64,000 bases of DNA from Candidatus Electronema sp. Lineage in GTDB: Bacteria > Desulfobacterota > Desulfobulbia > Desulfobulbales > Desulfobulbaceae. Positions 42,763 to 51,947 of this stretch are shown one piece after another. Position numbers and translations under genes: made by a program. A model generated the notes under the pieces. It was not told the origin of the DNA. It did no database searches and worked only from the letters and a program-made list of their open reading frames with translations. The stretch covers positions 18,063 to 82,062 of the forward strand of contig JAPEVH010000022.1 of assembly GCA_026645415.1 (NCBI GenBank), in the 5' to 3' direction. The stretch's first letter is position 1. Each line of letters opens with the position of its first letter.

Positions 42763-45174
42763 TCACACATCCAGTTCAGCAACCTCTAAGGCATGGCTCT
42801 GGATGAACTCGCGCCGAGGCTCCACCTTATCACCCATGAGAGTAACAAACAGATCGTCTGCTGCTTCAGCATCCTCAATCGTTACTTGCAGCAGAGTTCG
42901 ATTGACCGGATTCATGGTTGTTTCCCAAAGCTGATCTGGGTTCATCTCACCTAAACCTTTATAGCGCTGTAAGTGGCTACCTCGGAAAGTTTCTTCCCGC
43001 ACCAAGCGAATTAAGTCATGCCAGTTTTTTACAGGAATCTCTCGCTCCTGCCCAGAATTAGCATTTTTACAGATCGTGAAACTGGTCTTGATATAGCTTT
43101 GGATTTCAGGGTATAAGTCAATACCAAGGCGATATTCAGGAATAAGCGGAATATGCGGCCCAATAACAGCGCGGCTGTGCCCTAGTCCTTGAAATACTGC
43201 ATCTGCCTCAAAGCAACCGGGTCGAGTGGCACAGGAGCGGATACCGCTCATCGTTCCGCCTTGGCTAGAAAATTTAACCAACAGCTCCTGCAAAAAAGAC
43301 TCGTCCTTGAATTGATCTGCTGAATGGACATCATTAGCCAATAAAAAAAGAACGAGTTGCTCGTGCAAATTCATTCGCTCTAAGAAACTACTAATTCGTT
43401 CAAAGAAGGTCAGTTTTTTGAGCAGATTCACCAAACTCTGGCCGGTAAGTTCACCGCCGCTTTCCAAACGGACTTGAACAAACTGGGCTGCTTGATCATA
43501 AAGATGACTATTAAGCGCATCATCATCAAGAAAATACTGTTCTTTCTTTCCGCGACCTAAGCGGTAAAGCGGTGGCTGGCCAATATATATATGGCCATTT
43601 TCGATGAGCGGCAGCATCTGGCGATAGAAAAAGGTGAGTAAGAGCGTGCGAATATGCGCCCCATCCACGTCTGCGTCAGTCATAATAATGACTTTGTGAT
43701 AGCGTAGCTTGCCTGCGTCAAATTCTTCCCGGCCAATGCCTGTACCAAGAGCGGCAATAAGCTGCTTGATTTCCTCTGAATCGAGAATTTTATCAAAGCG
43801 AGCCTTTTCCACGTTCATAATCTTACCACGCAGCGGCAGAATAGCCTGAAAAGAACGGTCTCGGCCCTGTTTTGCCGAACCTCCGGCTGAGTCGCCCTCA
43901 ACAATGAACAGTTCTCGCTCTTCCGGTTTTTTTGACTGACACTCGGCTAATTTGCCTGCCATCATTATTGAGATACCGTCTTTTTTTCGCGATAGGTCTC
44001 TTGCGCGCCGGGCTGCTTCTCTTGCGCGGGCTGCCTCTACGGCCTTGCTAAGAATTTGTTTAGCGACCTGCGGATTTTGCTCAAGATATTCTCCAAGCTG
44101 CTCGTTGCAAACTGAGGCAACGATAGACTTTACTTCTGAGTTGCCTAGCTTGGTCTTGGTCTGGCCTTCAAACTGCGGATTGGGTACCCGTACCGAAATA
44201 ATAGCAGTCAGTCCTTCACGAACATCATCGCCTTCCATCCGTTCCTTGAGATTTTTTGGAACGATGTCATCAGTCGCATACTTGTTAATACACTTAGTCA
44301 AGGCTACCCGAAAGCCAGCAAGATGGGTGCCACCTTCTCTTGTATTGATATTATTAACAAAGGAAGCAAGTCTCTCACTGTAACTATCCACATATTGAAG
44401 ACAAACTTCAACCTGCACTTGCTCGCGCTCGCCTTCAATAAAGATCGGCTTGGGATGAATCGCACTCCGATTACGATTCAGGTACTCGACATACTCAACA
44501 ATACCACCTTCATAATGAAAGACATCTTCTGCCCCGCTTCGTTCATCCTTTAGGCTGATACGAATGCCTCGATTGAGAAAGGCCAGCTCTCGGAGCCGGT
44601 TGAGTACGGTCTCGTATTTAAAAAGAACGGTCTGGGTAAAAATTTCAGAATCTGGTTTAAAAGTGATACAGGTGCCCGTGCTTTCGCTGCTCCCGATCAC
44701 CTCCAAATCGCTGGTTTTGTCTCCGTAGGCATAGGTTTGGCGGTATATCTTGCCGTTACGCCGTACTTCGGCGGTTACCTTGCTAGAAAGGGCATTAACG
44801 ACGGACACACCTACGCCGTGGAGTCCACCAGAAACCTTATAAGACGAGTGATCGAACTTGCCGCCCGCGTGCAGAGTAGTCATGACCAGTTCAAGGGCCG
44901 TCATCTTCTCTGTTGGGTGCATATCTACAGGAATACCGCGTCCATTGTCCTCGACCGAGCAGGAACCATCTTCTAGGAGTATCACTCTGATCTGGTCGCA
45001 GTGCCCAGCGAGAGCTTCGTCGATAGAGTTATCTACTACTTCATAAATTAGATGATGTAGCCCTTCTTCTGCTGTGTTACCGATATACATGGACGGACGC
45101 TTACGCACGGCCTCAAGCCCGTCAAGCACCTTGATCTGATCTGCCCCATAGGACGAGTTATTCTGTTCGCTCAC
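42763..45174 (-). CDS. gyrB: DNA gyrase subunit B
   Basis: An 803-residue type IIA topoisomerase subunit. The GHKL ATPase is seen in RKRPSMYIGNTAEEGLHHLI, YEVVDNSIDEALAG, DNGRGIP and SGGLHGVGVSVVNALS. The TOPRIM domain has FIVEGDSAGGSAKQGRD and MTDADVDGAHIRTLLLTF, and the C-terminus ends with RYKGLGEMNPDQLWETTM, the gyrase/topo IV contact. It starts with GTG at 45172-45174. Length and the QLWETTMNP motif favour GyrB over ParE. Converges with the CHAD gene and diverges from dnaG. Confidence 0.93.
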   Translation of the reverse strand: MSEQNNSSYGADQIKVLDGLEAVRKRPSMYIGNTAEEGLHHLIYEVVDNSIDEALAGHCDQIRVILLEDGSCSVEDNGRGIPVDMHPTEKMTALELVMTTLHAGGKFDHSSYKVSGGLHGVGVSVVNALSSKVTAEVRRNGKIYRQTYAYGDKTSDLEVIGSSESTGTCITFKPDSEIFTQTVLFKYETVLNRLRELAFLNRGIRISLKDERSGAEDVFHYEGGIVEYVEYLNRNRSAIHPKPIFIEGEREQVQVEVCLQYVDSYSERLASFVNNINTREGGTHLAGFRVALTKCINKYATDDIVPKNLKERMEGDDVREGLTAIISVRVPNPQFEGQTKTKLGNSEVKSIVASVCNEQLGEYLEQNPQVAKQILSKAVEAARAREAARRARDLSRKKDGISIMMAGKLAECQSKKPEERELFIVEGDSAGGSAKQGRDRSFQAILPLRGKIMNVEKARFDKILDSEEIKQLIAALGTGIGREEFDAGKLRYHKVIIMTDADVDGAHIRTLLLTFFYRQMLPLIENGHIYIGQPPLYRLGRGKKEQYFLDDDALNSHLYDQAAQFVQVRLESGGELTGQSLVNLLKKLTFFERISSFLERMNLHEQLVLFLLANDVHSADQFKDESFLQELLVKFSSQGGTMSGIRSCATRPGCFEADAVFQGLGHSRAVIGPHIPLIPEYRLGIDLYPEIQSYIKTSFTICKNANSGQEREIPVKNWHDLIRLVREETFRGSHLQRYKGLGEMNPDQLWETTMNPVNRTLLQVTIEDAEAADDLFVTLMGDKVEPRREFIQSHALEVAELDV

Positions 45175-45254
45175 CTAGCTGCCTTCTTTTGGAAAATTAA
45201 TGAAGAAATACGATAGAATTGCGCGGTATAGCTACTTCCTAACGGAAGCGGTTC

Positions 45255-45263
45255 ATTATACCA
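45255..45263 (-). promoter_or_regulatory. Extended -10 promoter of gyrB
   Basis: Minus-strand TGGTATAAT (45255-45263) is an exact TGn-TATAAT extended -10 element with no clear -35. The 45175-45488 gap has no gene; near its dnaG end lies a run of A/T and an AAAAGGAG purine stretch. Confidence 0.55.
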
Positions 45264-45488
45264 TATTTCAGGAAAAATCGGGCAGAAATATCCTGTTTAA
45301 GAAGGGATTTTCTCTATTGAGGAATATTGAAAGAGAGAGACAAACCTTTCCTATAGTAATCATCTTAATTTTTTGACTACCACATTCCGTTCTTTTTTTA
45401 AAAGGAGATAAATTTTATTGCTTTTTTGTTATTTGTAGTGTACCACTTTTGACCATCCAAAATTTTTCAAAAATCTTGCTGGCAAATT

Positions 45489-47252
45489 ATGGCACATAGC
45501 CATTCTTGGGAAGAGGCTAAAGAACAGGTGCGCGAGGCAGCAGATATCGTGCAAGTGATCGGCGAGCATGTCCAGTTGCGGCGGGCCGGAGGGCACTTTA
45601 CAGGACTTTGTCCTTTTCACAGCGAAAAAACGCCTTCTTTTTCTGTTAATCCACAACGACAGACTTATAAATGTTTCGGCTGCGGGGAGAGCGGCGATGT
45701 ATTTTCCTTTTTAGTAAAATATCAAAATTTAAGTTTTCCTGAAGCATTACGCAGTTTAGCCCAACGGTATCAAATTAGTCTTCCCGAAGCAAAGCTTAGT
45801 GAACAAGAGCAACAACAGCGACAGCAGCGAAATGCGCTCTATCAGATTACTGCTGAGGCTGCCAAAATATATACGCAGCACCTGACAGAAGCTCCCCAGG
45901 CAGAAGCCGCACGTCGTTATTTACACCAACGCGGGGTGCCGCAAGCGTTCATTGAAAAATATCAACTTGGTTATGCTCCAGCAACGTGGGATTTCCTTAC
46001 CCATCGCCTTTGTAAACAATTTCCTACTGAGACTATTGAGCAGGCAGGCTTGATCGTTGCTGGACAACGTGGCAGTCATTATGATCGGTTCCGCGACCGC
46101 ATCATGTTTCCTATTTATGATCAGCGCGGTCGTGTAGCAGCATTTGGCGGACGTATTCTTGGCCAAGAACAGCCAAAATATATGAACTCGCCTGAAAGTT
46201 TGATCTTTAGCAAAAGCAAAATTCTTTTTGGTCTCTGGCAGCATCGAGAGGCCATTCGCCAGAGCCGTCAAGCAGTATTGGTTGAAGGAAATTTCGATCT
46301 GCTCCTGCTTGATATTCATGGTATTTCTAATGCCGTTGCTCCGCTGGGCACTTCTCTAACTCGTGATCATGTTCGCACCTTAAAAAGCTATTGTCGAGAG
46401 GTCGTGTTACTTTTTGATGGTGATGCGGCTGGCCTGAAAGCGGCACAGCGGGCAGTACCCATCTTTCTGTCAGAACAGATAGAAGCTAAAATTGCCTTGC
46501 TCCCTTCTCGTCATGACCCAGATAGTTTTGTCCGGGAACAGGGCGGGCCTGCTCTGCAAAAATTAGTTGATACAGCCCAGCCTTTACCAGAGTTTATTTT
46601 TGCTGCGTTGGTAAAGGAACATGGCCTCACACTGACTGGCAAGACTCGCATCATGGCCGAGTTGCAAGAACTGATCAAGCATTCTCCTGATGCAGCACAA
46701 CAGGAGTTAATGGCAGCACACTTTAGCAGCAAATTAGAAGTCTCTTCGACGCTGTTTCTGGAACAAAATTTACCAGAAAAGACAGAGTCTAACATTATTG
46801 AGGCTTGGCCACCGTCTGTACCGCCGCCCGAAGAAAGTTTTTCCCCGACGACTTCTTTAGCGAAAAAAGAACGACAGCTTCTCGAATTTTTGATCTTTTA
46901 TCCAGAATTTTTTACCAATCTGATGCAAGGTGGATTGCATGAATATGCAAACTACTGCTCTTCTCTTCTCCAAGTGGTGATTGAAGCCATGCAGCAGCTT
47001 GCTCAACAGGGGCCATTTTTGCCAGAACAAGTTCTTACAGCTCTTCCCAAGAGTGAGACACGGCGACAAGTAGCTGATCTCTTGCTGCGAGGGCCACAGA
47101 ACCAACCTGAAAATGAAGAATGGGCGCAGGAATATTGTAGTTATCTCCTGAACTGGCTCAAGCGCCAAAGACAGCTTCAATTACGAAGAGATATCAAAGA
47201 GCAAGATGCTGTTGCTGTGCTGCAAAAAAAAATTTTTACTCTTTGGCAATGA
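45489..47252 (+). CDS. dnaG: DNA primase
   Basis: A 587-residue primase making RNA primers at the replication fork. The zinc-binding domain has CPFHSEKTPSFSVNPQ and YKCFGCGESGDVFSFL; the catalytic TOPRIM region has VEGNFDLLLLDIHGISNAVA and LLFDGDAAGLKAAQRA. The C-terminal helicase-binding region (residues about 450-587) is less conserved. The ATG at 45489 has only a weak ribosome-binding site. It is followed by rpoD after 380 bp, as in the dnaG-rpoD macromolecular-synthesis order, but without rpsU. Confidence 0.95.
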   Translation: MAHSHSWEEAKEQVREAADIVQVIGEHVQLRRAGGHFTGLCPFHSEKTPSFSVNPQRQTYKCFGCGESGDVFSFLVKYQNLSFPEALRSLAQRYQISLPEAKLSEQEQQQRQQRNALYQITAEAAKIYTQHLTEAPQAEAARRYLHQRGVPQAFIEKYQLGYAPATWDFLTHRLCKQFPTETIEQAGLIVAGQRGSHYDRFRDRIMFPIYDQRGRVAAFGGRILGQEQPKYMNSPESLIFSKSKILFGLWQHREAIRQSRQAVLVEGNFDLLLLDIHGISNAVAPLGTSLTRDHVRTLKSYCREVVLLFDGDAAGLKAAQRAVPIFLSEQIEAKIALLPSRHDPDSFVREQGGPALQKLVDTAQPLPEFIFAALVKEHGLTLTGKTRIMAELQELIKHSPDAAQQELMAAHFSSKLEVSSTLFLEQNLPEKTESNIIEAWPPSVPPPEESFSPTTSLAKKERQLLEFLIFYPEFFTNLMQGGLHEYANYCSSLLQVVIEAMQQLAQQGPFLPEQVLTALPKSETRRQVADLLLRGPQNQPENEEWAQEYCSYLLNWLKRQRQLQLRRDIKEQDAVAVLQKKIFTLWQ

Positions 47253-47632
47253 TAAGCAAAAAATTGAATTTAATTTCTTGCGATACGTTGAGAAAATGGT
47301 AAAGTGATGTGTTATTGAGATTCAATCCTATTAACTCTTGAGCAAGAGTGCTATGGTCTCTTGTAAAGCTATCTATTTTTCGTCTAAAACTATATTGTTA
47401 TACCATAGGTGAGGAAAAAATATACAGACTGAGTAAAAAAGCCACAGGGTGGTGTAAAAAAGCTATGCAAGCAATGTAAAAAGTTGTACAATGCAAGGAT
47501 GGGAAATATAGACTGCAAGGTTGGTGAGTGAAAAACCGTGCAGTAGGGGGAGAAGAGAAGGGGGGAGGACAAGAGCCTTCTAGTTCTTGTCTAAAAAGCT
47601 GGGTTTTTTGATGGTACGGAGGAGGTATCGGC
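47253..47632 (+). other. Long leader between dnaG and rpoD
   Basis: The 380-bp gap contains no gene I can support. Its 3' part is unusually purine-rich: a run AGGGGGAGAAGAGAAGGGGG near 47543-47565, then a hairpin GACAAGA (47568-47574)/TCTTGTC (47585-47591), a T6 run at 47604-47609, and GGAGGAGG before the rpoD ATG. Several short A5-6-G-C repeats lie upstream. It could be a structured 5' leader controlling rpoD. Confidence 0.4.
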
Positions 47633-49177
47633 ATGAAGAACCAGTTCGAAGTATCTTCAGAGCAAGTCTATGAAAATGATAACGATGTGGTTGACGTGAA
47701 CAGCGATACAGACGATTCTGTATCAGAAGAGCAAAACGACAACTCTGAACAAAATAATGTTAGTTCCAGTGTGGAAGATTTTGGCACTGATCCGATGAAT
47801 ATTTATCTTCGTGAGATGGGCGAGCTGGATCTCCTTACCTATCATGAAGAAATTGAGCTTGCCAAAAAAATCGAGGAAGGAGAGTCGAGAATCCAGAATG
47901 CTGTGTTGCAGCTCAACGCAGGACTGGAAGCTCTTAGTACCTTAAAGCAAGGATTGACGCAAGGCGGCTTGCGGATCAGTTCTGTGCTCAACGGTGTATC
48001 TGAGAATGATGAGGATGGGTTACTCATCATTCGGGAAGATTTTCTTACAGCCATTGAGCAAGCATTTATCTATAATCAGCAACGAGCTGAGTTGTTTCAA
48101 GAACTAAAAAACAAACTCGGTTCTTTCCAAGAAGAAGAACAAATTTTTCATGCCATTCGTCAGATAGGTTTAGAAATTGCTGCTCTTTTTCAGCAGTGGC
48201 GGATTAGCTACCGGAGCTTACTGCCCGTCATCAAGGCAGTAGAAGAATTTAACGGAAAATTCCGGGAAGTACGGATTAGAGCTAGACGGGAATTGCTGCT
48301 CACAACCCGGGCCAGCCATGATATGAGTCAGCTCCCAGAGCTAGACGAAGTAGAGCGACGCATTAGCTTTGATCTTGCTGAAGCTGTAGGTATGGATTGC
48401 CGTGGTTTTAATGCGATTTTTACAGAAATGAAAATTGGTCGTTTGATGGCCAAACAGGCTAAGGAATCTCTCGTTCGAGCCAATTTGCGGCTGGTGATTT
48501 CCATTTCTAAGAAATTCCTTAACCGAGGTATGCAGCTTGCCGACCTAATTCAGGAAGGTAATATTGGCCTGATGAAGGCTGTGGAAAAGTACGACTATAA
48601 TAGAGGCTATAAGTTCTCTACCTATGCCACATGGTGGATTCGTCAATCCATCAACAGAGGCATTGCCGATCAGGGCCGTACTATTCGTCTGCCAGTGCAT
48701 ATGATTGAGGCGATCAATCGAATGCTCCGCTTTACAAGAGAATTTCAGCGGGCAGAGAGCCGTGAACCTACCGCAGAAGAAATGGCAGAACAGCTTGAGA
48801 CAGATGTTGATTATGTTCATTCTGCCCTCAAGACAGCTAAAGATGCTATTTCTCTTGATGCGCCGGTTGGAGATGAAGAGGACACCCTGCTCAGTGATTT
48901 TCTTGTTGATGAGGCGAACCTTGATCCCCAAGACAGTTCTATTGCGGAAAGCCTGAAACGCTGTTTGGCTAAAGTAATGGGTGAACTGACTGAGCGAGAG
49001 GCGCACGTGCTGCGGTTGCGCTATGGTATTGAGGTGACTTGTGACCATACGTTGGAAGAAGTGGGCCAGCATTTTGCAGTGACCAGAGAGCGCATCCGCC
49101 AGATTGAGTCACAGGCAATCAAGAAACTGCGTCATCCTAACCGTAGTCGCTATTTGGAACCGTTCATCTATGAATGA
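47633..49177 (+). CDS. rpoD: RNA polymerase primary sigma factor RpoD
   Basis: A 514-residue sigma70. The acidic N-terminus is followed by region 1.2 ([20 protein letters not shown]), a non-conserved region, region 2 ([55 protein letters not shown]), region 3 and region 4 ([20 protein letters not shown]). Shorter than E. coli RpoD, mostly by a reduced N-terminal extension. GGAGGAGG lies 8-10 bp upstream of the ATG. The dnaG-rpoD arrangement supports the housekeeping role. Confidence 0.95.
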   Translation: MKNQFEVSSEQVYENDNDVVDVNSDTDDSVSEEQNDNSEQNNVSSSVEDFGTDPMNIYLREMGELDLLTYHEEIELAKKIEEGESRIQNAVLQLNAGLEALSTLKQGLTQGGLRISSVLNGVSENDEDGLLIIREDFLTAIEQAFIYNQQRAELFQELKNKLGSFQEEEQIFHAIRQIGLEIAALFQQWRISYRSLLPVIKAVEEFNGKFREVRIRARRELLLTTRASHDMSQLPELDEVERRISFDLAEAVGMDCRGFNAIFTEMKIGRLMAKQAKESLVRANLRLVISISKKFLNRGMQLADLIQEGNIGLMKAVEKYDYNRGYKFSTYATWWIRQSINRGIADQGRTIRLPVHMIEAINRMLRFTREFQRAESREPTAEEMAEQLETDVDYVHSALKTAKDAISLDAPVGDEEDTLLSDFLVDEANLDPQDSSIAESLKRCLAKVMGELTEREAHVLRLRYGIEVTCDHTLEEVGQHFAVTRERIRQIESQAIKKLRHPNRSRYLEPFIYE

Positions 49178-49191
49178 ATGGCCTTTGACCG

Positions 49192-50301
49192 ATGGCCAGT
49201 CCTGATGCGCTCAGAGACTGGCTAACTCTTACCGCTTTACCAGGTTTGGGTTGTGTTCTAACGCATCGGTTGCTTGCTGCCTTTGGTAGTCCTCAAGCAG
49301 TATTGGCCGCTGGGCGGGCCGTGTCCGAAGTAGAAGGCATTGGCCCCCAGTTAGCAGCCGCATTCACCAAGCAAACCATTCTTAGCCAAGCCCGTTCATG
49401 GGCAATGCAGGAGCTGGAGCGAGCCGAAAAAAGTGGTTCGTTCCTTATTTCCTGTGATGACTCTCGTTATCCTTCCCTTCTCCGTACTATTTACGATCCA
49501 CCTGTTCTACTCTGGTGCCGTGGCAATCCCACCTGTTTCGATCAAGCTGCGATTGCTTTAGTTGGCTCACGCTCGGCCTCTTCCTATGGCAGAAAGATTA
49601 GTTTTATGCTTGCTCGGCAACTAGCAGAAGCGGGCCTCACTGTTGTTAGTGGCTTGGCTGAAGGGATTGATGGGCAGGCTCATGCAGGTGCGCTTGCTGT
49701 TTCTGGGCATACCATTGCCGTACTTGGCTGCGGTGTCGATGTCATCTATCCTCGTTTTCACAAAAAACTTTATGAGCAGATTGCTCACCAAGGGCTTGTA
49801 GTCAGTGAATATCCTCTTGGTACGCCACCAGAAGGCTTTCGCTTTCCTGCCCGCAACCGCATTATCAGTGGATTGGCATTAGGAACAGTTGTTGTTGAGG
49901 CCGCAGCGCGCTCTGGCTCACTTATTACCTCCAGAATGGCTTTAGAGCAGAACCGGGAAGTTTTTGCGGTGCCGGGGAGAATTGATTCACCACAAAGCGA
50001 AGGCGCGCATCGTCTTTTGCAACAGGGCGCACATCTTGTTCATTCGGTTGCAGATATTTTAGCAGAACTACCGACAAGCTCTACCAGTCCTCCAGAGCAA
50101 CAATCTCTCGCTCTTCCTCAAGACCTCTCTCCTGAAGAACAAAACGTACTCCAGCTCGTAGACCCAACATCTCCTGTTGATATTGAAGAACTCATGGCCA
50201 AGAGTGGCCTATTGATTGGCAATCTACATGGCCTACTCCTTGGCTTAGAGCTGAAAGGACTGATTCGTCAGTTACCAGGACAACAGTATGAAAGAGCGTA
50301 G
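49192..50301 (+). CDS. dprA: DNA processing protein DprA
   Basis: A 369-residue DprA/Smf protein that loads RecA on incoming single-stranded DNA. The Rossmann core has ALVGSRSASSYGRK, VVSGLAEGIDGQAHAGAL, VLGCGVDVIYPRFHKKLYEQ, SEYPLGTPPEGFRFPARNRI and SGSLITSRMALEQNREVFAV. The N-terminal SAM-like and C-terminal winged-helix parts are present. It follows rpoD by 14 bp and may be co-transcribed. Confidence 0.93.
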   Translation: MASPDALRDWLTLTALPGLGCVLTHRLLAAFGSPQAVLAAGRAVSEVEGIGPQLAAAFTKQTILSQARSWAMQELERAEKSGSFLISCDDSRYPSLLRTIYDPPVLLWCRGNPTCFDQAAIALVGSRSASSYGRKISFMLARQLAEAGLTVVSGLAEGIDGQAHAGALAVSGHTIAVLGCGVDVIYPRFHKKLYEQIAHQGLVVSEYPLGTPPEGFRFPARNRIISGLALGTVVVEAAARSGSLITSRMALEQNREVFAVPGRIDSPQSEGAHRLLQQGAHLVHSVADILAELPTSSTSPPEQQSLALPQDLSPEEQNVLQLVDPTSPVDIEELMAKSGLLIGNLHGLLLGLELKGLIRQLPGQQYERA

Positions 50302-50342
50302 TTTCTTGCAGATCAAGGTCACGGAGAAGATGAGCAGCCACA

Positions 50343-51476
50343 TTACCGCCTAGCACCGGCTCGGTGCAGACGTATCAAAGAAATCTCGCCCCGTTGCCAG
50401 AGGCGCATTCGCGGCCCCCAAGTGCCGGTGCCTCGGCAGACAATCAAGTTCATATCATTCACCACATACTGACCACTAATAAAGGGATACAGGATGCGGG
50501 CCAAATAGCTGAATGGCCAAATTTGGCCGTTGTGGGTGTGGGCGGAGAGCATCAGGCTAACCCCGCTGGCAGCAGCTCGCTCCACTAACCAAGGCGTGTG
50601 GGAAAGGAGAATCGTTGCTGCTCCGGCGGGCCGGTTAGCCAAGGCGCGAGGGAGATATGTGTCTCCTGTCTTGCCGTGGCGATGAGCTGTGGTCAGGTCA
50701 TCAATGCCTGCCAGCACCAGTCCGTTAGCCAACGGTGTCCATTCATTGCGAAGCAAGCGGATTCCTGCGCTGGCAAGAACAGCGGCTCCAGCTTCTTGTC
50801 GCCCCGGACGCATAATATCATGATTACCCCAGACCGCAAACACACCAAGCGGGGCAGAGAGCTGTTGCAGTATCGGGACTAGCTCGGCTGGTTTAGGGGT
50901 GCTTTCAAAGATATCACCAACAAGAACAATGCAGTCTGGCTGCAACGCCTGCACCTGCTGCACACGAGCCTTGAGCCAGTCCGCATCAATCAGCATTTCG
51001 CCAAAATGTAGGTCTGAGATCATGGCGATTTTAATGCCGTCCAAATCAGCAGGCAGCTCTTTAATAGTCGCCTTATAATGCTCAATAGCAGGCGGTCGCA
51101 GACCTTGTACCTGGGCGATGATGACCAAAATAATGCCGCAGATAAACGCCGCCCCACGAAGACGAAGTACCAGTGTCTGCGGGAAGAAAAAACCAAAGCC
51201 GCTGATGCAATCAATGGCAAACAGGGCCACTGCAAGCAAAAAGAGGCTGCCCATCCACTGCATTCCGGCAAAGCCGACCAGCTCTGTTAGCAGACCTTCT
51301 TCTTGCCTGTGGAGTGTCCGGCCCAGCACAAAAAGCAGCCAGAGCAGCACGCCACAACCAAGCAGCACTTTCCGGCCCAGCACTTGCTGAAAAAGGGGCA
51401 GAGAAGAGAGGCGGGCAAAAACATAGAGATGCAGCCCGGTGATGATGCAGGTCAGGATGATGCCGAAGAATGACAT
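50343..51476 (-). CDS. Membrane-linked calcineurin-like metallophosphoesterase
   Basis: A 377-residue protein with about four N-terminal hydrophobic segments and a metallophosphoesterase domain: KIAMISDLHFGEMLID (first metal site), VLVGDIFES, WGNHD, and LLSHTPWLVERAAASGVSLM to SAHTHNGQIWPF. YkuE/YaeI-like enzymes of this type act on lipids or nucleotides at the membrane; substrate unknown. Convergent with dprA. Confidence 0.88.
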   Translation of the reverse strand: MSFFGIILTCIITGLHLYVFARLSSLPLFQQVLGRKVLLGCGVLLWLLFVLGRTLHRQEEGLLTELVGFAGMQWMGSLFLLAVALFAIDCISGFGFFFPQTLVLRLRGAAFICGIILVIIAQVQGLRPPAIEHYKATIKELPADLDGIKIAMISDLHFGEMLIDADWLKARVQQVQALQPDCIVLVGDIFESTPKPAELVPILQQLSAPLGVFAVWGNHDIMRPGRQEAGAAVLASAGIRLLRNEWTPLANGLVLAGIDDLTTAHRHGKTGDTYLPRALANRPAGAATILLSHTPWLVERAAASGVSLMLSAHTHNGQIWPFSYLARILYPFISGQYVVNDMNLIVCRGTGTWGPRMRLWQRGEISLIRLHRAGARR

Positions 51477-51521
51477 AAGGAAACCTTGATGATTTTACTA
51501 GAATTTCACCTCTGCGTTAAA

Positions 51522-51947
51522 CTATGAGACAGCAACGGCTCTTAAAAAAGAAAATATTTCATCTATAGATATATAAATAAAGTAGAAAACAGGTTCTTTG
51601 TTTAGGCATATTTCATCGTAATAAATGCCTGTTTTGCCGCATGGCTTCGGTTTGCAATTTTTCTTGTCAAATGTAATGCAATATTTAACTGTAATCTCAA
51701 CTTTTCCATTTATGTTTTTAGAAATATCGTAAAAAATATTTTCGTAAAAATAATCTATACCTTGTTTGTCGAAATCTAAGTCAGATATCTCCTTGTTGGA
51801 ACTGATTTCTATGTACTTAGAAATACTTCTTGCACGAAAAAAATCATGAATTTTCGGCTCTATCAATTCTTTTTTAATCTTTTCGCTGTCTTTGAATTGC
51901 AAGTACGCGACGTAACTGCTTAAAGCTTCTTTGTTTTTACTAATCAT
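51522..51947 (-). CDS. Third gene of the McrBC/LlaJI-like module, unknown
   Basis: A 141-residue protein with a high A/T content and Lys/Ile/Asp/Glu-rich composition. Its start overlaps the nuclease gene's end by 8 bp, so the two are coupled. Visible features are two cysteines in NCKPKPCGKT and an aromatic-rich stretch EPVFYFIYISIDEIFSFL at the C-terminus. I recognise no family. Position suggests a small accessory or regulatory subunit of the restriction module. Confidence 0.6.
   Translation of the reverse strand: MISKNKEALSSYVAYLQFKDSEKIKKELIEPKIHDFFRARSISKYIEISSNKEISDLDFDKQGIDYFYENIFYDISKNINGKVEITVKYCITFDKKNCKPKPCGKTGIYYDEICLNKEPVFYFIYISIDEIFSFLRAVAVS

Noticed and set aside
47253..47632. 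CRISPR-like or tandem repeats in the rpoD leader
   Set aside because: The short A-rich repeats have no regular spacing or length; no CRISPR repeats are seen here or elsewhere in the window.
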